A stretch of DNA of 64,000 bases from Rhodopseudomonas pseudopalustris (lineage in GTDB: Bacteria > Pseudomonadota > Alphaproteobacteria > Rhizobiales > Xanthobacteraceae). The position numbers were made by a program, and so were the translations under genes. The notes below the pieces were generated by a model that was not told the origin of the DNA, ran no database searches, and saw nothing but the letters and a program-made list of their open reading frames with translations. Position 1 is the stretch's first letter. The number at the start of each line of letters is the position of its first letter. The stretch is taken from the NCBI RefSeq assembly GCF_900110435.1, contig NZ_FODT01000004.1, positions 310,001 through 374,000 on the forward strand, read 5' to 3'. Below, piece after piece: positions 22,035-30,209 of this stretch.

Positions 22035-22061
22035 TCGGTGAGGTCCTGAAATGCGAGAGCG

Positions 22062-22559
22062 CTAAAGGCCGAGCCATTCCTCGAGCGGCCCTTTGGGCAG
22101 CGGGACCAGGAACCAGCGTTCGAAAACGAGATAGGTGATCACCGGCGCGCCGATCGCGACGGCCAGCACGGTCAGCCAGCGATATTTGCCGAGCCAGCGC
22201 ATGAACCAGCCGATGAACAGCGACGACGAGACGTAGAGGCCGACGAATGGCATCGCGCCGACGAACAGCGCGCTCGGGATCAGCACACTCATCACATGGC
22301 CGAGCTGGCTCCATTCGGCGAACAGATGATGGTTGCGGGAACGCAGCGCTGTAATCAGGTTGATCACGCTGGCGACCACGATGAACAGCCCGATATAGAA
22401 CGGGAAGAAGCCGGCGCGCGGCCCGTCGGCGCCCCAGCCGATCCCGGCCTTGATGCTGCCGATGATCACCACGATCCCGGCGATGCCGATCAGCAACGCG
22501 ACGCCGGCCTCGACCAGTTTGTGCGAGGGACCGAGGTTGCCGTCAGTCGATGCAGACAT
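22062..22559 (-). CDS. tctB: Tripartite tricarboxylate transporter, small permease TctB
   Basis: A 165-residue membrane protein with four hydrophobic segments (around residues 14-32, 46-64, 87-110 and 125-145) and the TctB pattern GPRAGFFPFYIGLF near residue 46. It is the small, poorly conserved subunit of the TTT transporter, placed between tctC and tctA as usual. Confidence 0.92.
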   Translation of the reverse strand: MSASTDGNLGPSHKLVEAGVALLIGIAGIVVIIGSIKAGIGWGADGPRAGFFPFYIGLFIVVASVINLITALRSRNHHLFAEWSQLGHVMSVLIPSALFVGAMPFVGLYVSSSLFIGWFMRWLGKYRWLTVLAVAIGAPVITYLVFERWFLVPLPKGPLEEWLGL

Positions 22560-22641
22560 GAGAACATTCCCGACAGGAGAGGCGGCGTGGGCTGATGCTC
22601 CACGCCGGAGCCGATGTCAGTAGCTTGGTCAGTCGCCTTGA

Positions 22642-23655
22642 TCAGTTGGCCTGGGCCAGGAAGCCGGCTTCGCGCATCAGGCTCTCGTGTCGCTTGTCCT
22701 CGGTCTCGATCCATTTGGTGAAATCGGGGCCGGTCAGGAAGGTGGTGTTGAACGCACCGCTCTTCATGAAGTCTTTCCATTCCGAGGTTTCGCGCACCTT
22801 GTTGAACAGGTCGACATAATAAGCGACCTGGTCAGGCGTCGCCTTCGGCCCCATGAAGATGCCGCGCAACATCAGATACTCGATGTCGAGCCCCTGCGAT
22901 TTGCAGGTCGGAATGTCCTTCCAGGCCTGGCCGTCCGCGATCGGTTCGCTGTAGTCCATCGGCTTGGCGTCGAATACGCAGAGCGGACGCAGCTTGCCGC
23001 CGCGCCATTGCGCCACGGCCTCGATCGGGTTGTTGACGGTGGCGTCGATGTGATTGCCGACTAACTGAACTGCGACTTCGCCGCCGCCCTTGTACGGGAT
23101 GTAGGTGAGCTTCGACGCGGTCGCCTTCTCCAGCGCCACGGTGATGATCTGGTCTTCCTGCTTGGAGCCGGTGCCGCCGAATTTGATGCTGCCGGCGGGG
23201 GCCTTCTTCACGGCGTCGATGAAGTCCTGCGCGGTCTTGTAGGGCTTATCGGCGTTGACCCAGAGCACGAACTCGTCGAGCGCGAGCATCGCGACCGGGG
23301 TGAGGTCTTTCCAGCCGAACGGGATGCCGGTTGCGAGCGGCGTCGTGAACAGGTTGGACAGCGTGATGATGATCTTGTGCGGATTGTTCGCCGCCATCTT
23401 GACGTCGAGGAAGCCTTCACCGCCGGCGCCGCCCGATTTGTTGACCACGACCAGCGGCTGCTTCATCAGATTGTATTTGGTGACAATGCCCTGCAGCGTG
23501 CGCGCCATCTGGTCGGCGCCGCCGCCGGTGCCGGCGGGAACAATAAATTCGACCGGTCGCGTCGGCTGCCAGTCGGCATTCGCCGGTGCGATCCAGCTCG
23601 CGGCGCAGATGGCGGCGATCACGCCGGACGCAATTCGAGTCGCTCCACCCTTCAT
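22642..23655 (-). CDS. tctC: Tripartite tricarboxylate transporter, periplasmic binding protein TctC (Bug family)
   Basis: A 337-residue periplasmic receptor. A signal peptide ends near PANA-DW. The mature part starts with the Bug-family segment PTRPVEFIVPAGTGGGADQMAR, followed by PLVVVNKSGGAGGEG and the conserved FGGTGSKQEDQ and YIPYKGGGEVA loops that grip a carboxylate. It is the first gene of the tctCBA operon. The formyl-CoA transferase gene upstream makes oxalate or a similar small dicarboxylate a reasonable ligand guess, but binding specificity cannot be read from the sequence. Confidence 0.93.
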   Translation of the reverse strand: MKGGATRIASGVIAAICAASWIAPANADWQPTRPVEFIVPAGTGGGADQMARTLQGIVTKYNLMKQPLVVVNKSGGAGGEGFLDVKMAANNPHKIIITLSNLFTTPLATGIPFGWKDLTPVAMLALDEFVLWVNADKPYKTAQDFIDAVKKAPAGSIKFGGTGSKQEDQIITVALEKATASKLTYIPYKGGGEVAVQLVGNHIDATVNNPIEAVAQWRGGKLRPLCVFDAKPMDYSEPIADGQAWKDIPTCKSQGLDIEYLMLRGIFMGPKATPDQVAYYVDLFNKVRETSEWKDFMKSGAFNTTFLTGPDFTKWIETEDKRHESLMREAGFLAQAN

Positions 23656-23825
23656 ATTTCTCTCCCCTGAACTCGAAATATGAGGAGCCGATCTTCGCCG
23701 GCTTTTCCTCGGATACGCATCGCTTTGGTTCGAATGTTTCCATCAACCAGCGAAGCTTGCAAACAAAAACGCAGAAATCTCAACCGGTGCGCCGTGAAAA
23801 TTCGGGCAAGCGCTGTTTTGTCGCG

Positions 23826-23848
23826 AGGCGAGGCTGCCAGCCTCGCCT
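23826..23848 (-). terminator. Perfect hairpin between frc and tctC
   Basis: A 10-bp perfect stem (AGGCGAGGCT / AGCCTCGCCT) with a 3-nt loop lies 12 nt beyond the frc stop. It has no clear T-run on the minus strand, so it may slow or partly stop transcription from frc into tctC rather than end it. Confidence 0.5.
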
Positions 23849-23860
23849 GACGCGTGGTGA

Positions 23861-25138
23861 TTACTCCGCGGCCTGCTTGCGCGGCGGTGCAAGTGCTCCG
23901 GAATCGTGGATTTCGGCGATCTGATGATCGTTGAATCCAAGCACCTCACGCAGCACTTCGTCAGTGTGCTCGCCGAGCAGCGGCGATCGCTTGACCTCGG
24001 TCGGTGAGTCCGACAGCTTGATCGGGTTGCCGACGGAGAGGTATTTGCCACGGGTCGGATGATCGACCTCGACCACTGTGCCGGTGGCGCGCAACGACGG
24101 ATCCTCGGCGAGTTCCTTCATCGACAGGATCGGCCCGCAGGGGATGTCGTCGCTGTTGAGGATGTCCATCGCCTCGAATTTGGTCTTGGTCATCGTCCAT
24201 TGTTCGATCCGGGCGAAGATGTCGTTGAGGTGCTTCAGCCGCGCCGGCGGCGTCGCGTAGTCCGGGTGAGTCTTCCAGCCGGTCTCGCCGATCACGTCGC
24301 AGATCTTCTCCCACACCGGCGCCTGGGTGATGAAGTAGATGTAGGCGTTGGGATCGGTCTCCCAGCCCTTGCACTTCAGGATGCGGCCGGGTTGGCCGCC
24401 GCCGGAATCGTTGCCGGCGCGCGGAACCGCGTCGCCGAACGGAATGCCTTCGCCGAACTGGCTGTACTCCTTCAGAGGGCCATGGGCGAGACGCTGCTGG
24501 TCGCGCAACTTGACGCGCGACAGATTGAGGACTCCGTCCTGCATCGCGGCGGTGACGCGCTGGCCGCGACCGGTGTGCTGGCGTTGATACAAGGCCGTGA
24601 CGATGCCGAGCGCGAGGTGCAGGCCGGTGCCCGAGTCGCCGATCTGCGCGCCGGTGACGAGCGGCGGACCATCGCGGAATCCGGTGGTCGAGGCGGCGCC
24701 GCCGGTGCACTGCGCGACGTTCTCGTAAACCTTGCAGTCCTCATACGGACCCGGTCCGAAACCCTTGATCGACGCGACGATCATTCGCGGGTTGATCTCC
24801 TGGATCTTGTCCCAGGTGAAGCCCATCCGGTCGAGCACGCCGGGGCCGAAATTCTCGACCAGCACGTCGCAGGAGCGGATCAGCGCGGTGAGGACCTCCT
24901 TGCCCTTCGGGTTCTTGGTGTCGAGCGTGATCGACCGCTTGTTGTGGTTGAGCATCGTGAAGTAAAGGCTGTCGACCTTCGGGATGTCCTGCAATTGCCC
25001 GCGGGTGATGTCGCCGGTGCCGGGGCGCTCGACCTTGATGACGTCGGCGCCGAACCACGCCAGCAACTGGGTGCAGGTCGGTCCGGACTGGACGTGGGTG
25101 AAGTCAAGAATGCGAACGCCGTCGAGCGCCTTGGTCAT
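23861..25138 (-). CDS. frc: Formyl-CoA:oxalate CoA-transferase (class III CoA transferase)
   Basis: Moves CoA from formyl-CoA to oxalate, the activation step before oxalyl-CoA decarboxylase. The 425-residue sequence matches my memory of Oxalobacter Frc closely: [17 protein letters not shown] at the start, [42 protein letters not shown], the catalytic Asp168 in [25 protein letters not shown] and LGEHTDEVL. The glycine loop (GGGQPG) characteristic of Frc is intact. Oxalyl-CoA decarboxylase is not in the window. GntR and Tct genes on either side suggest a regulated uptake and activation locus. Confidence 0.92.
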
Positions 25139-25273
25139 GGTCGTGCTCCGTCTGTTATCCCGATGCGCGCGCGACGCGACATCTCTCCCAATCGTGGTTC
25201 CCGATGCGATGTTGCGCGCCGGGACGTGTTTTCAGTCGCGTCGTGTGGACGCCTCAGGCGCTGGCCGGCGCCG

Positions 25274-26005
25274 TCAAGCAAACAATTCCTGTCCGTGCGC
25301 CTCGACATAAGCGGCGAGGCGCAAGGTGTGGTCGCGCGCCAGCTTCTCGGCGAGTTCAGTGTCGCGTTCCTCCATCGCCTCGATCATCGCAAGATGCTCG
25401 GGCAGCGAGGCCGCGATGCGTTCCTTGCGGCCGATCGTGAGCTGGCGATAACCGCGTACGTGAAGCAGGATGTCGTTGGTCATGTCGACCAGCACCTGGG
25501 ACTCGCTGAGCGAGATTAGCGCCTGATGAAACACGATGTTGGCGCGGGAATACTCCTCGATGTAGTCCTGCGGCAGGTGATCGGGACCGAATGCCTTGAA
25601 TACATCGCGCAGCGCGGTGATATCGCGCTTGCGCGCCATCGTGGTGATCAGCCGCGCTGCCATGCTCTCCAGCGCCGCCCAGGCGCGGATCATATCGACG
25701 ATCTCCGCCTTGGTCCGACGCACCACGATGATGCCGCGGCGCGGTACCGCCTTCACGAGGCCATCCTGCTCGAGCATCGCGATCGCCTCGCGGATCGGCG
25801 TGCGGCTGACGCCGAGCTTGTCCGACAGAGCGCGCTCGTCGAGCATCACGGGCTCGGGCGTGGTGTAGATGTCCATCTTGAGGATGGCCTGCTTCAGCGC
25901 CTGGTAAGCCTTGGCCTTGTAGCTGGCCTCGGGCGCCAGCGGCGTTATCGCGAGATTCGGCTCGGCCATCAGGTCCATCGAACTGGTGCGGGCGCGAGCG
26001 ACCAT
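25274..26005 (-). CDS. GntR-family regulator with FCD domain
   Basis: A 243-residue FadR-type repressor. The N-terminal winged helix contains ALSDKLGVSRTPIREAIAMLEQDGLV; the C-terminal FCD domain has the acidic and His residues expected for metal and carboxylate binding (IEEYSRANIVFHQAL, PEHLAMIEAMEERD). The start was chosen as the ATG giving MVARARTSS; a further ATG nine codons downstream is possible, and a 205-codon upstream extension is non-coding in character. It is placed before frc and tctCBA, so it probably controls them, and a perfect palindrome lies 44 nt upstream of its start. Confidence 0.9.
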   Translation of the reverse strand: MVARARTSSMDLMAEPNLAITPLAPEASYKAKAYQALKQAILKMDIYTTPEPVMLDERALSDKLGVSRTPIREAIAMLEQDGLVKAVPRRGIIVVRRTKAEIVDMIRAWAALESMAARLITTMARKRDITALRDVFKAFGPDHLPQDYIEEYSRANIVFHQALISLSESQVLVDMTNDILLHVRGYRQLTIGRKERIAASLPEHLAMIEAMEERDTELAEKLARDHTLRLAAYVEAHGQELFA

Positions 26006-26049
26006 TGATCTTCCATGCAGATCCAGAAAGGACGACGTCTGCGGCTCAA

Positions 26050-26068
26050 CTGGCATACCAGATGCCAG
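26050..26068. promoter_or_regulatory. Perfect palindrome, probable GntR operator
   Basis: Seven-base perfect inverted repeat CTGGCAT-ACCAG-ATGCCAG, 44 nt upstream of the gntR start codon. Size, symmetry and position fit a FadR/FCD-type autoregulatory operator. Confidence 0.65.
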
Positions 26069-26423
26069 AGTGTCAAGGCGAGGCCTCTGCTTTGGCAATG
26101 AAGCACTTAGCCGCAGGCCTTTTCCTGGGATGCCAACCGTCAAAACAGGCGCTGGGAGCCGCCGGGAGGGCCGGGAACTCCTCATTGACGGTGAGCGATC
26201 GCCGCGGACCGAGGCGTCGCGAGCGGATTGCAGTTCTGCCACCGGCGGGTTCCGGCCGATGGCCGCGAAGCCGGGACCCAGGGCTTGTATCGGATTGTTG
26301 CGACCGCGAGATGAGAGTGTCGCATCGCACCAGTTTGTTGCAGTGCGCAGATTGTGTCGCGGTGCATATCTTCCGTTCACCCCGTGCCTTGTGCTGATTG
26401 CGGATCGCGTGTCGCCAGACTGC

Positions 26424-26452
26424 TTGAACGCGTTCGATCCGGGACCTATCTT
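26424..26452 (+). promoter_or_regulatory. Predicted sigma-70 promoter of pqqA
   Basis: TTGAAC and TATCTT separated by exactly 17 nt, 43 nt upstream of the pqqA ATG. This predicts a short leader of roughly 35 nt that contains the GGGAGG ribosome-binding site. Confidence 0.55.
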
Positions 26453-26495
26453 CAAGACATTGCGACGATAGTTCTGCAATCCTCGGGAGGACATC

Positions 26496-26576
26496 ATGGC
26501 CTGGAAGAAACCTGCGATCGTTGAAGTTTCCGTCGGCATGGAAATCAACATGTACGCCTGCGCGGTGCGCAAGTAA
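26496..26576 (+). CDS. pqqA: PQQ precursor peptide PqqA
   Basis: A 26-codon gene too short for ordinary gene callers. The peptide begins MAWKKPAIVEV and carries the conserved EINMYACAVRK tail. Glu16 and Tyr20, spaced by three residues (E-x-x-x-Y), are the residues that PqqE joins and that become pyrroloquinoline quinone. A strong Shine-Dalgarno GGGAGG sits 5 nt before the ATG. It stands immediately ahead of pqqB, C, D and E in the standard order. Confidence 0.96.
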   Translation: MAWKKPAIVEVSVGMEINMYACAVRK

Positions 26577-26607
26577 TCGACAGCGGCGCGATTTGTGACG
26601 AGCGCAG

Positions 26608-26642
26608 GCAGCTGGCGCATCCACGCCGGCTGCTTTCGTTTT
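26608..26642 (+). terminator. Terminator-like hairpin between pqqA and pqqB
   Basis: A 10-bp stem (GCAGCTGGCG / CGCCGGCTGC, one G-T pair) with a 6-nt loop is followed by TTTCGTTTT. It should stop part of the transcripts after pqqA, allowing much more precursor peptide than enzyme to be made. Confidence 0.6.
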
Positions 26643-26694
26643 CACCGCGTGCTTGGTGCATCCGGCGGATTTCCTTAGCGAGCGGAGGCTCCCG

Positions 26695-27621
26695 ATGATG
26701 CGGGTCGTCGTTCTTGGAGCGGCGGCCGGCGGCGGCGTGCCGCAATGGAATTGCGGCTGCTCCGTTTGTCGCGCCGCCTTTGCCGATCGTGACCTTCGAC
26801 GCACCCAGGCGTCGCTGGCGGTCAGCGCGGATGGCGATCACTGGTTCCTGATCAACGCGTCGCCCGATCTGCGCCAGCAGGTGATCGCGACGCCGCAGCT
26901 CCATCCAAAGCCGGGAGCCCTGCGCCATTCGCCGATTGCGGGCGTGATCCTGACCAATGGCGAAGTCGATGCGGTGGCGGGGCTGCTGTCGATGCGCGAG
27001 GGATCTCCATTTGCGATCTACGCTCACGCCAAGGTGCTGGCGATCCTGAAGGCCAACAGCATCTTCAATGTGCTGAACGAGAAACTGGTGTCGCGTCGGC
27101 CGATCGAGACCGATCGGCGGTTCGAGCCGACGCTGCCGGACGGAACGCCGTCGGGTCTCGGCGTCGTTGCTTTCGCGGTTCCCGGAAAGGGCGCGTGGTA
27201 TCTCGAAGGGCAGGCGCACCCGGGCGGTGATGTGGCCGATGGCGATACCCTCGGGCTGACGATCACCGACAAGGCGACTGGCCAATCCATCCACGTGCTT
27301 ACAGCCTGTGCGCGCGTGACCGATGATCTGAAAGCGCGGCTCGCCGGTGCGCCGCTGGTGTTGTTCGACGGAACGGTGTGGCGCGACGACGAATTGATCA
27401 CCGCCGGGCTCGGCCACAAGACCGGGCAGGCGATGGGCCACATCGCGATGTCGGGCGACGCCGGTGCGATTGCCGCGCTCGGCGACCTCGACATTGCGCG
27501 AAAACTATTCGTGCATATCAATAACTCCAACCCTGCGCTGCTGTGCTGTTCCGCCGAGCGTGAAGCTGCCGAGCGAGCCGGTTGGGAAATCCCGTCCGAC
27601 GGGACGGAGGTGACGCTGTGA
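26695..27621 (+). CDS. pqqB: PQQ biosynthesis protein PqqB
   Basis: A 308-residue metallo-beta-lactamase-fold protein thought to hydroxylate the cross-linked tyrosine during PQQ synthesis. It opens with RVVVLGAAAGGGVPQWNCGCSVC, which includes the PqqB cysteine cluster, and continues with SLAVSADGDHWFLINASPDLRQQ and the GQAMGHIAMSG metal loop. Two consecutive ATG codons follow the Shine-Dalgarno GGAGG; the first is used. Its stop overlaps the pqqC GTG start by four bases. Confidence 0.96.
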   Translation: MMRVVVLGAAAGGGVPQWNCGCSVCRAAFADRDLRRTQASLAVSADGDHWFLINASPDLRQQVIATPQLHPKPGALRHSPIAGVILTNGEVDAVAGLLSMREGSPFAIYAHAKVLAILKANSIFNVLNEKLVSRRPIETDRRFEPTLPDGTPSGLGVVAFAVPGKGAWYLEGQAHPGGDVADGDTLGLTITDKATGQSIHVLTACARVTDDLKARLAGAPLVLFDGTVWRDDELITAGLGHKTGQAMGHIAMSGDAGAIAALGDLDIARKLFVHINNSNPALLCCSAEREAAERAGWEIPSDGTEVTL

Positions 27622-28382
27622 ATGCGATGACCGCGTTTTCGATCAACGGCGCAGCCTCGCTGCGAAGCGCAGATGAACTCGAAGCCGCGCTGCGGCAGAT
27701 CGGCGCGGCGCGCTATCACAATCTGCATCTGTTTCATCGGCTGTTGCACGGTGGCCAACTGACCAAGGGGCAGGTGCAGGCCTGGGCGCTGAACCGCTAT
27801 TATTATCAGAGCACGATCCCGATCAAGGACGCGGTGGTGATCTCGCGCTTCCGCGACCGCGCGACAAGAGTGGAATGGCGGCACCGGATCGAAGATCACG
27901 ATGGCGACATCGGCAGCGAGGGCGGCATCGAGCGCTGGCTGAAGCTGACCGAAGGGCTCGGACTCGACAGCGCCTATGTCGAATCGACCGAAGGCATCCT
28001 GCCGGCGACGCGGTTTGCGGTGGACGCCTATGTGCATTTCGTCCGCGACCGGACGCCGCTGGAAGCGATCGCATCGTCGCTGACCGAATTATTCGCGCCG
28101 AACCTGCACGAGGAGCGCATCTCCGGCATGTTGGCGCATTATGATTTCGTCAACCCGGAGATCATGAGCTACTTCAAGCGCCGGCTCGCGCAAGCGCCGC
28201 GCGACGCCGATTTCGCTCTGGACTACGTCAAGCGCCATGCCGCCACGCCGGCCGAGCGCGAGGCGGTGTGCAACGCGCTGATCTTCAAGACCAACGTGCT
28301 GTGGGCGCAGCTCGACGCGCTGCACCACGCTTATGTCGACGGCCACATCCCGCCCGGCGCATTCGTGCCGCAGGCCGGGTGA
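27618..28382 (+). CDS. pqqC: PQQ synthase PqqC
   Basis: Catalyses the last, cofactor-free oxidation and ring closure that yields PQQ. The 254-residue sequence shows the family's helical bundle with ARYHNLHLFHRLLHGG, ALNRYYYQSTIPIKDA, RIEDHDG and the active-site segments LTELFAPNLHEERISGMLAHYDF and KTNVLWAQLDALHHAYV. It starts at GTG overlapping the pqqB stop (GTGA), so translation is coupled. Confidence 0.96.
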   Translation: MNAMTAFSINGAASLRSADELEAALRQIGAARYHNLHLFHRLLHGGQLTKGQVQAWALNRYYYQSTIPIKDAVVISRFRDRATRVEWRHRIEDHDGDIGSEGGIERWLKLTEGLGLDSAYVESTEGILPATRFAVDAYVHFVRDRTPLEAIASSLTELFAPNLHEERISGMLAHYDFVNPEIMSYFKRRLAQAPRDADFALDYVKRHAATPAEREAVCNALIFKTNVLWAQLDALHHAYVDGHIPPGAFVPQAG

Positions 28383-28391
28383 GGGCAGGCG

Positions 28392-28700
28392 ATGGCGTCG
28401 CGCAACATCATTGTCAGCGAAGTGAGCCGGCCGGTGCTGCCGCGGCACGCGAAGCTGCGGTTCGACGAGACGCGGCAGCGCTGGGTGATCCTCGCGCCCG
28501 AACGCGTGCTGGCGCCGGATGACATCGCCGTCGAGATCCTGCAGCTTTGCGATGGCGCGCGCAGCGTTTCGGCGATCATCGACCAGCTCGCGACCAAGTA
28601 CACCGCCGATCGCGCCGAGATCGGAACCGATGTCGTCGCGATGTTGCAGGACCTCGCCGACAAGGGATTTCTCACCGAGGCGCGGGAGAGCGCGCCATGA
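28392..28700 (+). CDS. pqqD: PqqA-binding chaperone PqqD
   Basis: A 102-residue peptide chaperone that presents PqqA to PqqE; in some genomes it is fused to PqqC or PqqE, but here it is free-standing. Motifs: PRHAKLRFDETRQRWVILAPERV and the winged-helix RRE core ILQLCDGARSVSAIIDQLATKY. Its stop overlaps the pqqE start in the sequence ATGA. Confidence 0.95.
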   Translation: MASRNIIVSEVSRPVLPRHAKLRFDETRQRWVILAPERVLAPDDIAVEILQLCDGARSVSAIIDQLATKYTADRAEIGTDVVAMLQDLADKGFLTEARESAP

Positions 28701-29884
28701 GCGCTTCGATCGATCGCCCGACGAGCGCGGTTGATCCAGCCGATGGCGTCGCGGTGTTGGAAACCCGCGGCTCGGTCGCGGAGAGCTTCGGCATTCCGCT
28801 CGCGGTGCTGCTGGAATTGACGCATCGCTGCCCGCTGCAGTGCCCGTATTGTTCGAATCCGGTGGAGCTGGAGCGCGGCGGCACGGAGCTGTCGACCGAC
28901 GAATGGAAGCGGGTGTTGAGCGAACTCGCCGCGATCGGCGTGCTGCAGATTCATTTCTCCGGCGGCGAGCCGACCGCGCGAAAAGATCTCGACGAACTGG
29001 TGCGGCACGCCAGCGAGGTCGGGCTGTACACCAATTTGATCACGTCGGCGGTGCTGCTGACGCGCGAGCGCCTCGCGGCGCTTGCCGACGCCGGGCTGTG
29101 CCACGTCCAGATCAGCTTTCAGGGCAACGAGCCGGCCGTCGCCGATCGCGTCGCGGGTTTCGCCAGCGCTCATGCGAAGAAAATCGAAGTCGCGCGCTGG
29201 ACCCGCGAGCTCGATCTGCCGCTCACCGTCAATGCCGTGATGCATCGGCAGAATCTGCATCAACTGCCCGACATCATCGAGATGGCGGTCGCACTCGACG
29301 CCGATCGACTCGAAGTCGCCAATGTTCAGTATTACGGCTGGGCGCTGAAGAACCGCGCTGCGCTGATGCCGACGCTGCAGCAGATCGAGGGCTGCACGGC
29401 GATCGTGGAGGCGGCGCGCGAGCGGCTGAAGGGCGTGTTGGCGATCGACTACGTCATCCCGGACTACTACGCGCTGCGGCCGAAGAAGTGCATGGGCGGC
29501 TGGGGCCGGCAGTTCTTCAACATCTCGCCGAGCGGCAGGGTGCTGCCGTGCCACGCCGCCGAGACCATCACCGGCCTCGCATTCGAGTCGGTGCGGGGCG
29601 GCAAATCGATTGCGGAGATCTGGCGCAGCTCCGAAGCGTTCAACCGCTATCGCGGCACCGGCTGGATGCAACAGCCGTGTGCAAGCTGCGCCTTCAAGGA
29701 CATCGATTTCGGCGGCTGCCGCTGTCAGGCGTTTGCGCTCACCGGTGATGCTGCGGCGACCGATCCGGCCTGCGCATTGTCGCCGCTGCACGTGCGCATC
29801 TTCAAGACAGCGGAGGCGGAAGCGGCGCAGGGCAGCGACCGCTTCCTGTATCGCAATTTCGCCGGCGGGACGGCGGAGGCGTGA
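28697..29884 (+). CDS. pqqE: Radical SAM enzyme PqqE
   Basis: Forms the Glu-Tyr carbon-carbon bond in PqqA. The 395-residue protein has the radical SAM motif RCPLQCPYC (Cys45, Cys49, Cys52), the SAM-binding FSGGEPTARKD, and a SPASM C-terminal domain with further cysteines (KKCMGGWG, LPCHAAE, PCASCAFKDIDFGGCRC) for auxiliary iron-sulfur clusters. The frame stays open about 50 codons upstream, but the ATG overlapping the pqqD stop is the natural start. No pqqF or pqqG protease gene follows. Confidence 0.96.
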   Translation: MSASIDRPTSAVDPADGVAVLETRGSVAESFGIPLAVLLELTHRCPLQCPYCSNPVELERGGTELSTDEWKRVLSELAAIGVLQIHFSGGEPTARKDLDELVRHASEVGLYTNLITSAVLLTRERLAALADAGLCHVQISFQGNEPAVADRVAGFASAHAKKIEVARWTRELDLPLTVNAVMHRQNLHQLPDIIEMAVALDADRLEVANVQYYGWALKNRAALMPTLQQIEGCTAIVEAARERLKGVLAIDYVIPDYYALRPKKCMGGWGRQFFNISPSGRVLPCHAAETITGLAFESVRGGKSIAEIWRSSEAFNRYRGTGWMQQPCASCAFKDIDFGGCRCQAFALTGDAAATDPACALSPLHVRIFKTAEAEAAQGSDRFLYRNFAGGTAEA

Positions 29885-29905
29885 TCGGCTCAAATCTCTC
29901 GTTCG

Positions 29906-30192
29906 TCATTCCGGGGCACGCGCAGCGTGAACCCGGAATCCATAGCCCCTGGAATTGATGCTTTACTGAAGAAGTGACAACGGCCGCGCGTAAACGAGAG
30001 CACGGGGCGTATGGATTCCGGGTCTGCGCTGCTACGCAGCGCATCCCGGAATGACGACCGGAGAGGTATGTCGTTGTATCGGATTCCGGGTTCGTCCGCA
30101 GCTTCGCTGCGGCGCCCCGGAATGACGTTGAGAGGTGTGTAGTCGCTTCGGATTCCGGGTCTGCGCGCCAAGGGCGCGCATTCCGGAATGAC
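29906..30192. repeat. Array of four REP-like palindromic units
   Basis: Units at about 29906-29942 (one orientation) and 30014-30055, 30081-30126 and 30150-30192 (the other). Each is bounded by GATTCCGGGT and CCGGAATGAC, and most have an internal hairpin such as GCGCTGCTACGCAGCGC. The array occupies the convergent gap between pqqE and the formaldehyde dehydrogenase gene, where it may act as a two-way transcription stop. Confidence 0.88.
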
Positions 30193-30209
30193 ACGTCGAT
30201 AGGACGTGC

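Larger units (their letters stand above)
26006..26495. other. 490-nt divergent intergenic region between gntR and pqqA
   Basis: Holds the palindrome near the GntR start and a promoter-like element in front of pqqA. I saw no other convincing feature in the middle; open frames there are overlapped on both strands and lack motifs. Confidence 0.5.

Noticed and set aside
20494-22314. A 606-codon open frame on the minus strand overlapping tctA
   Set aside because: Same strand as tctA but another reading frame; rich in Arg and Ala with no hydrophobic segments. The tctA frame has the family signature.
25274-26620. Longer GntR gene with about 205 extra N-terminal codons
   Set aside because: The extension would cover the palindrome and run on the opposite strand across the pqqA gene; it has no family similarity.
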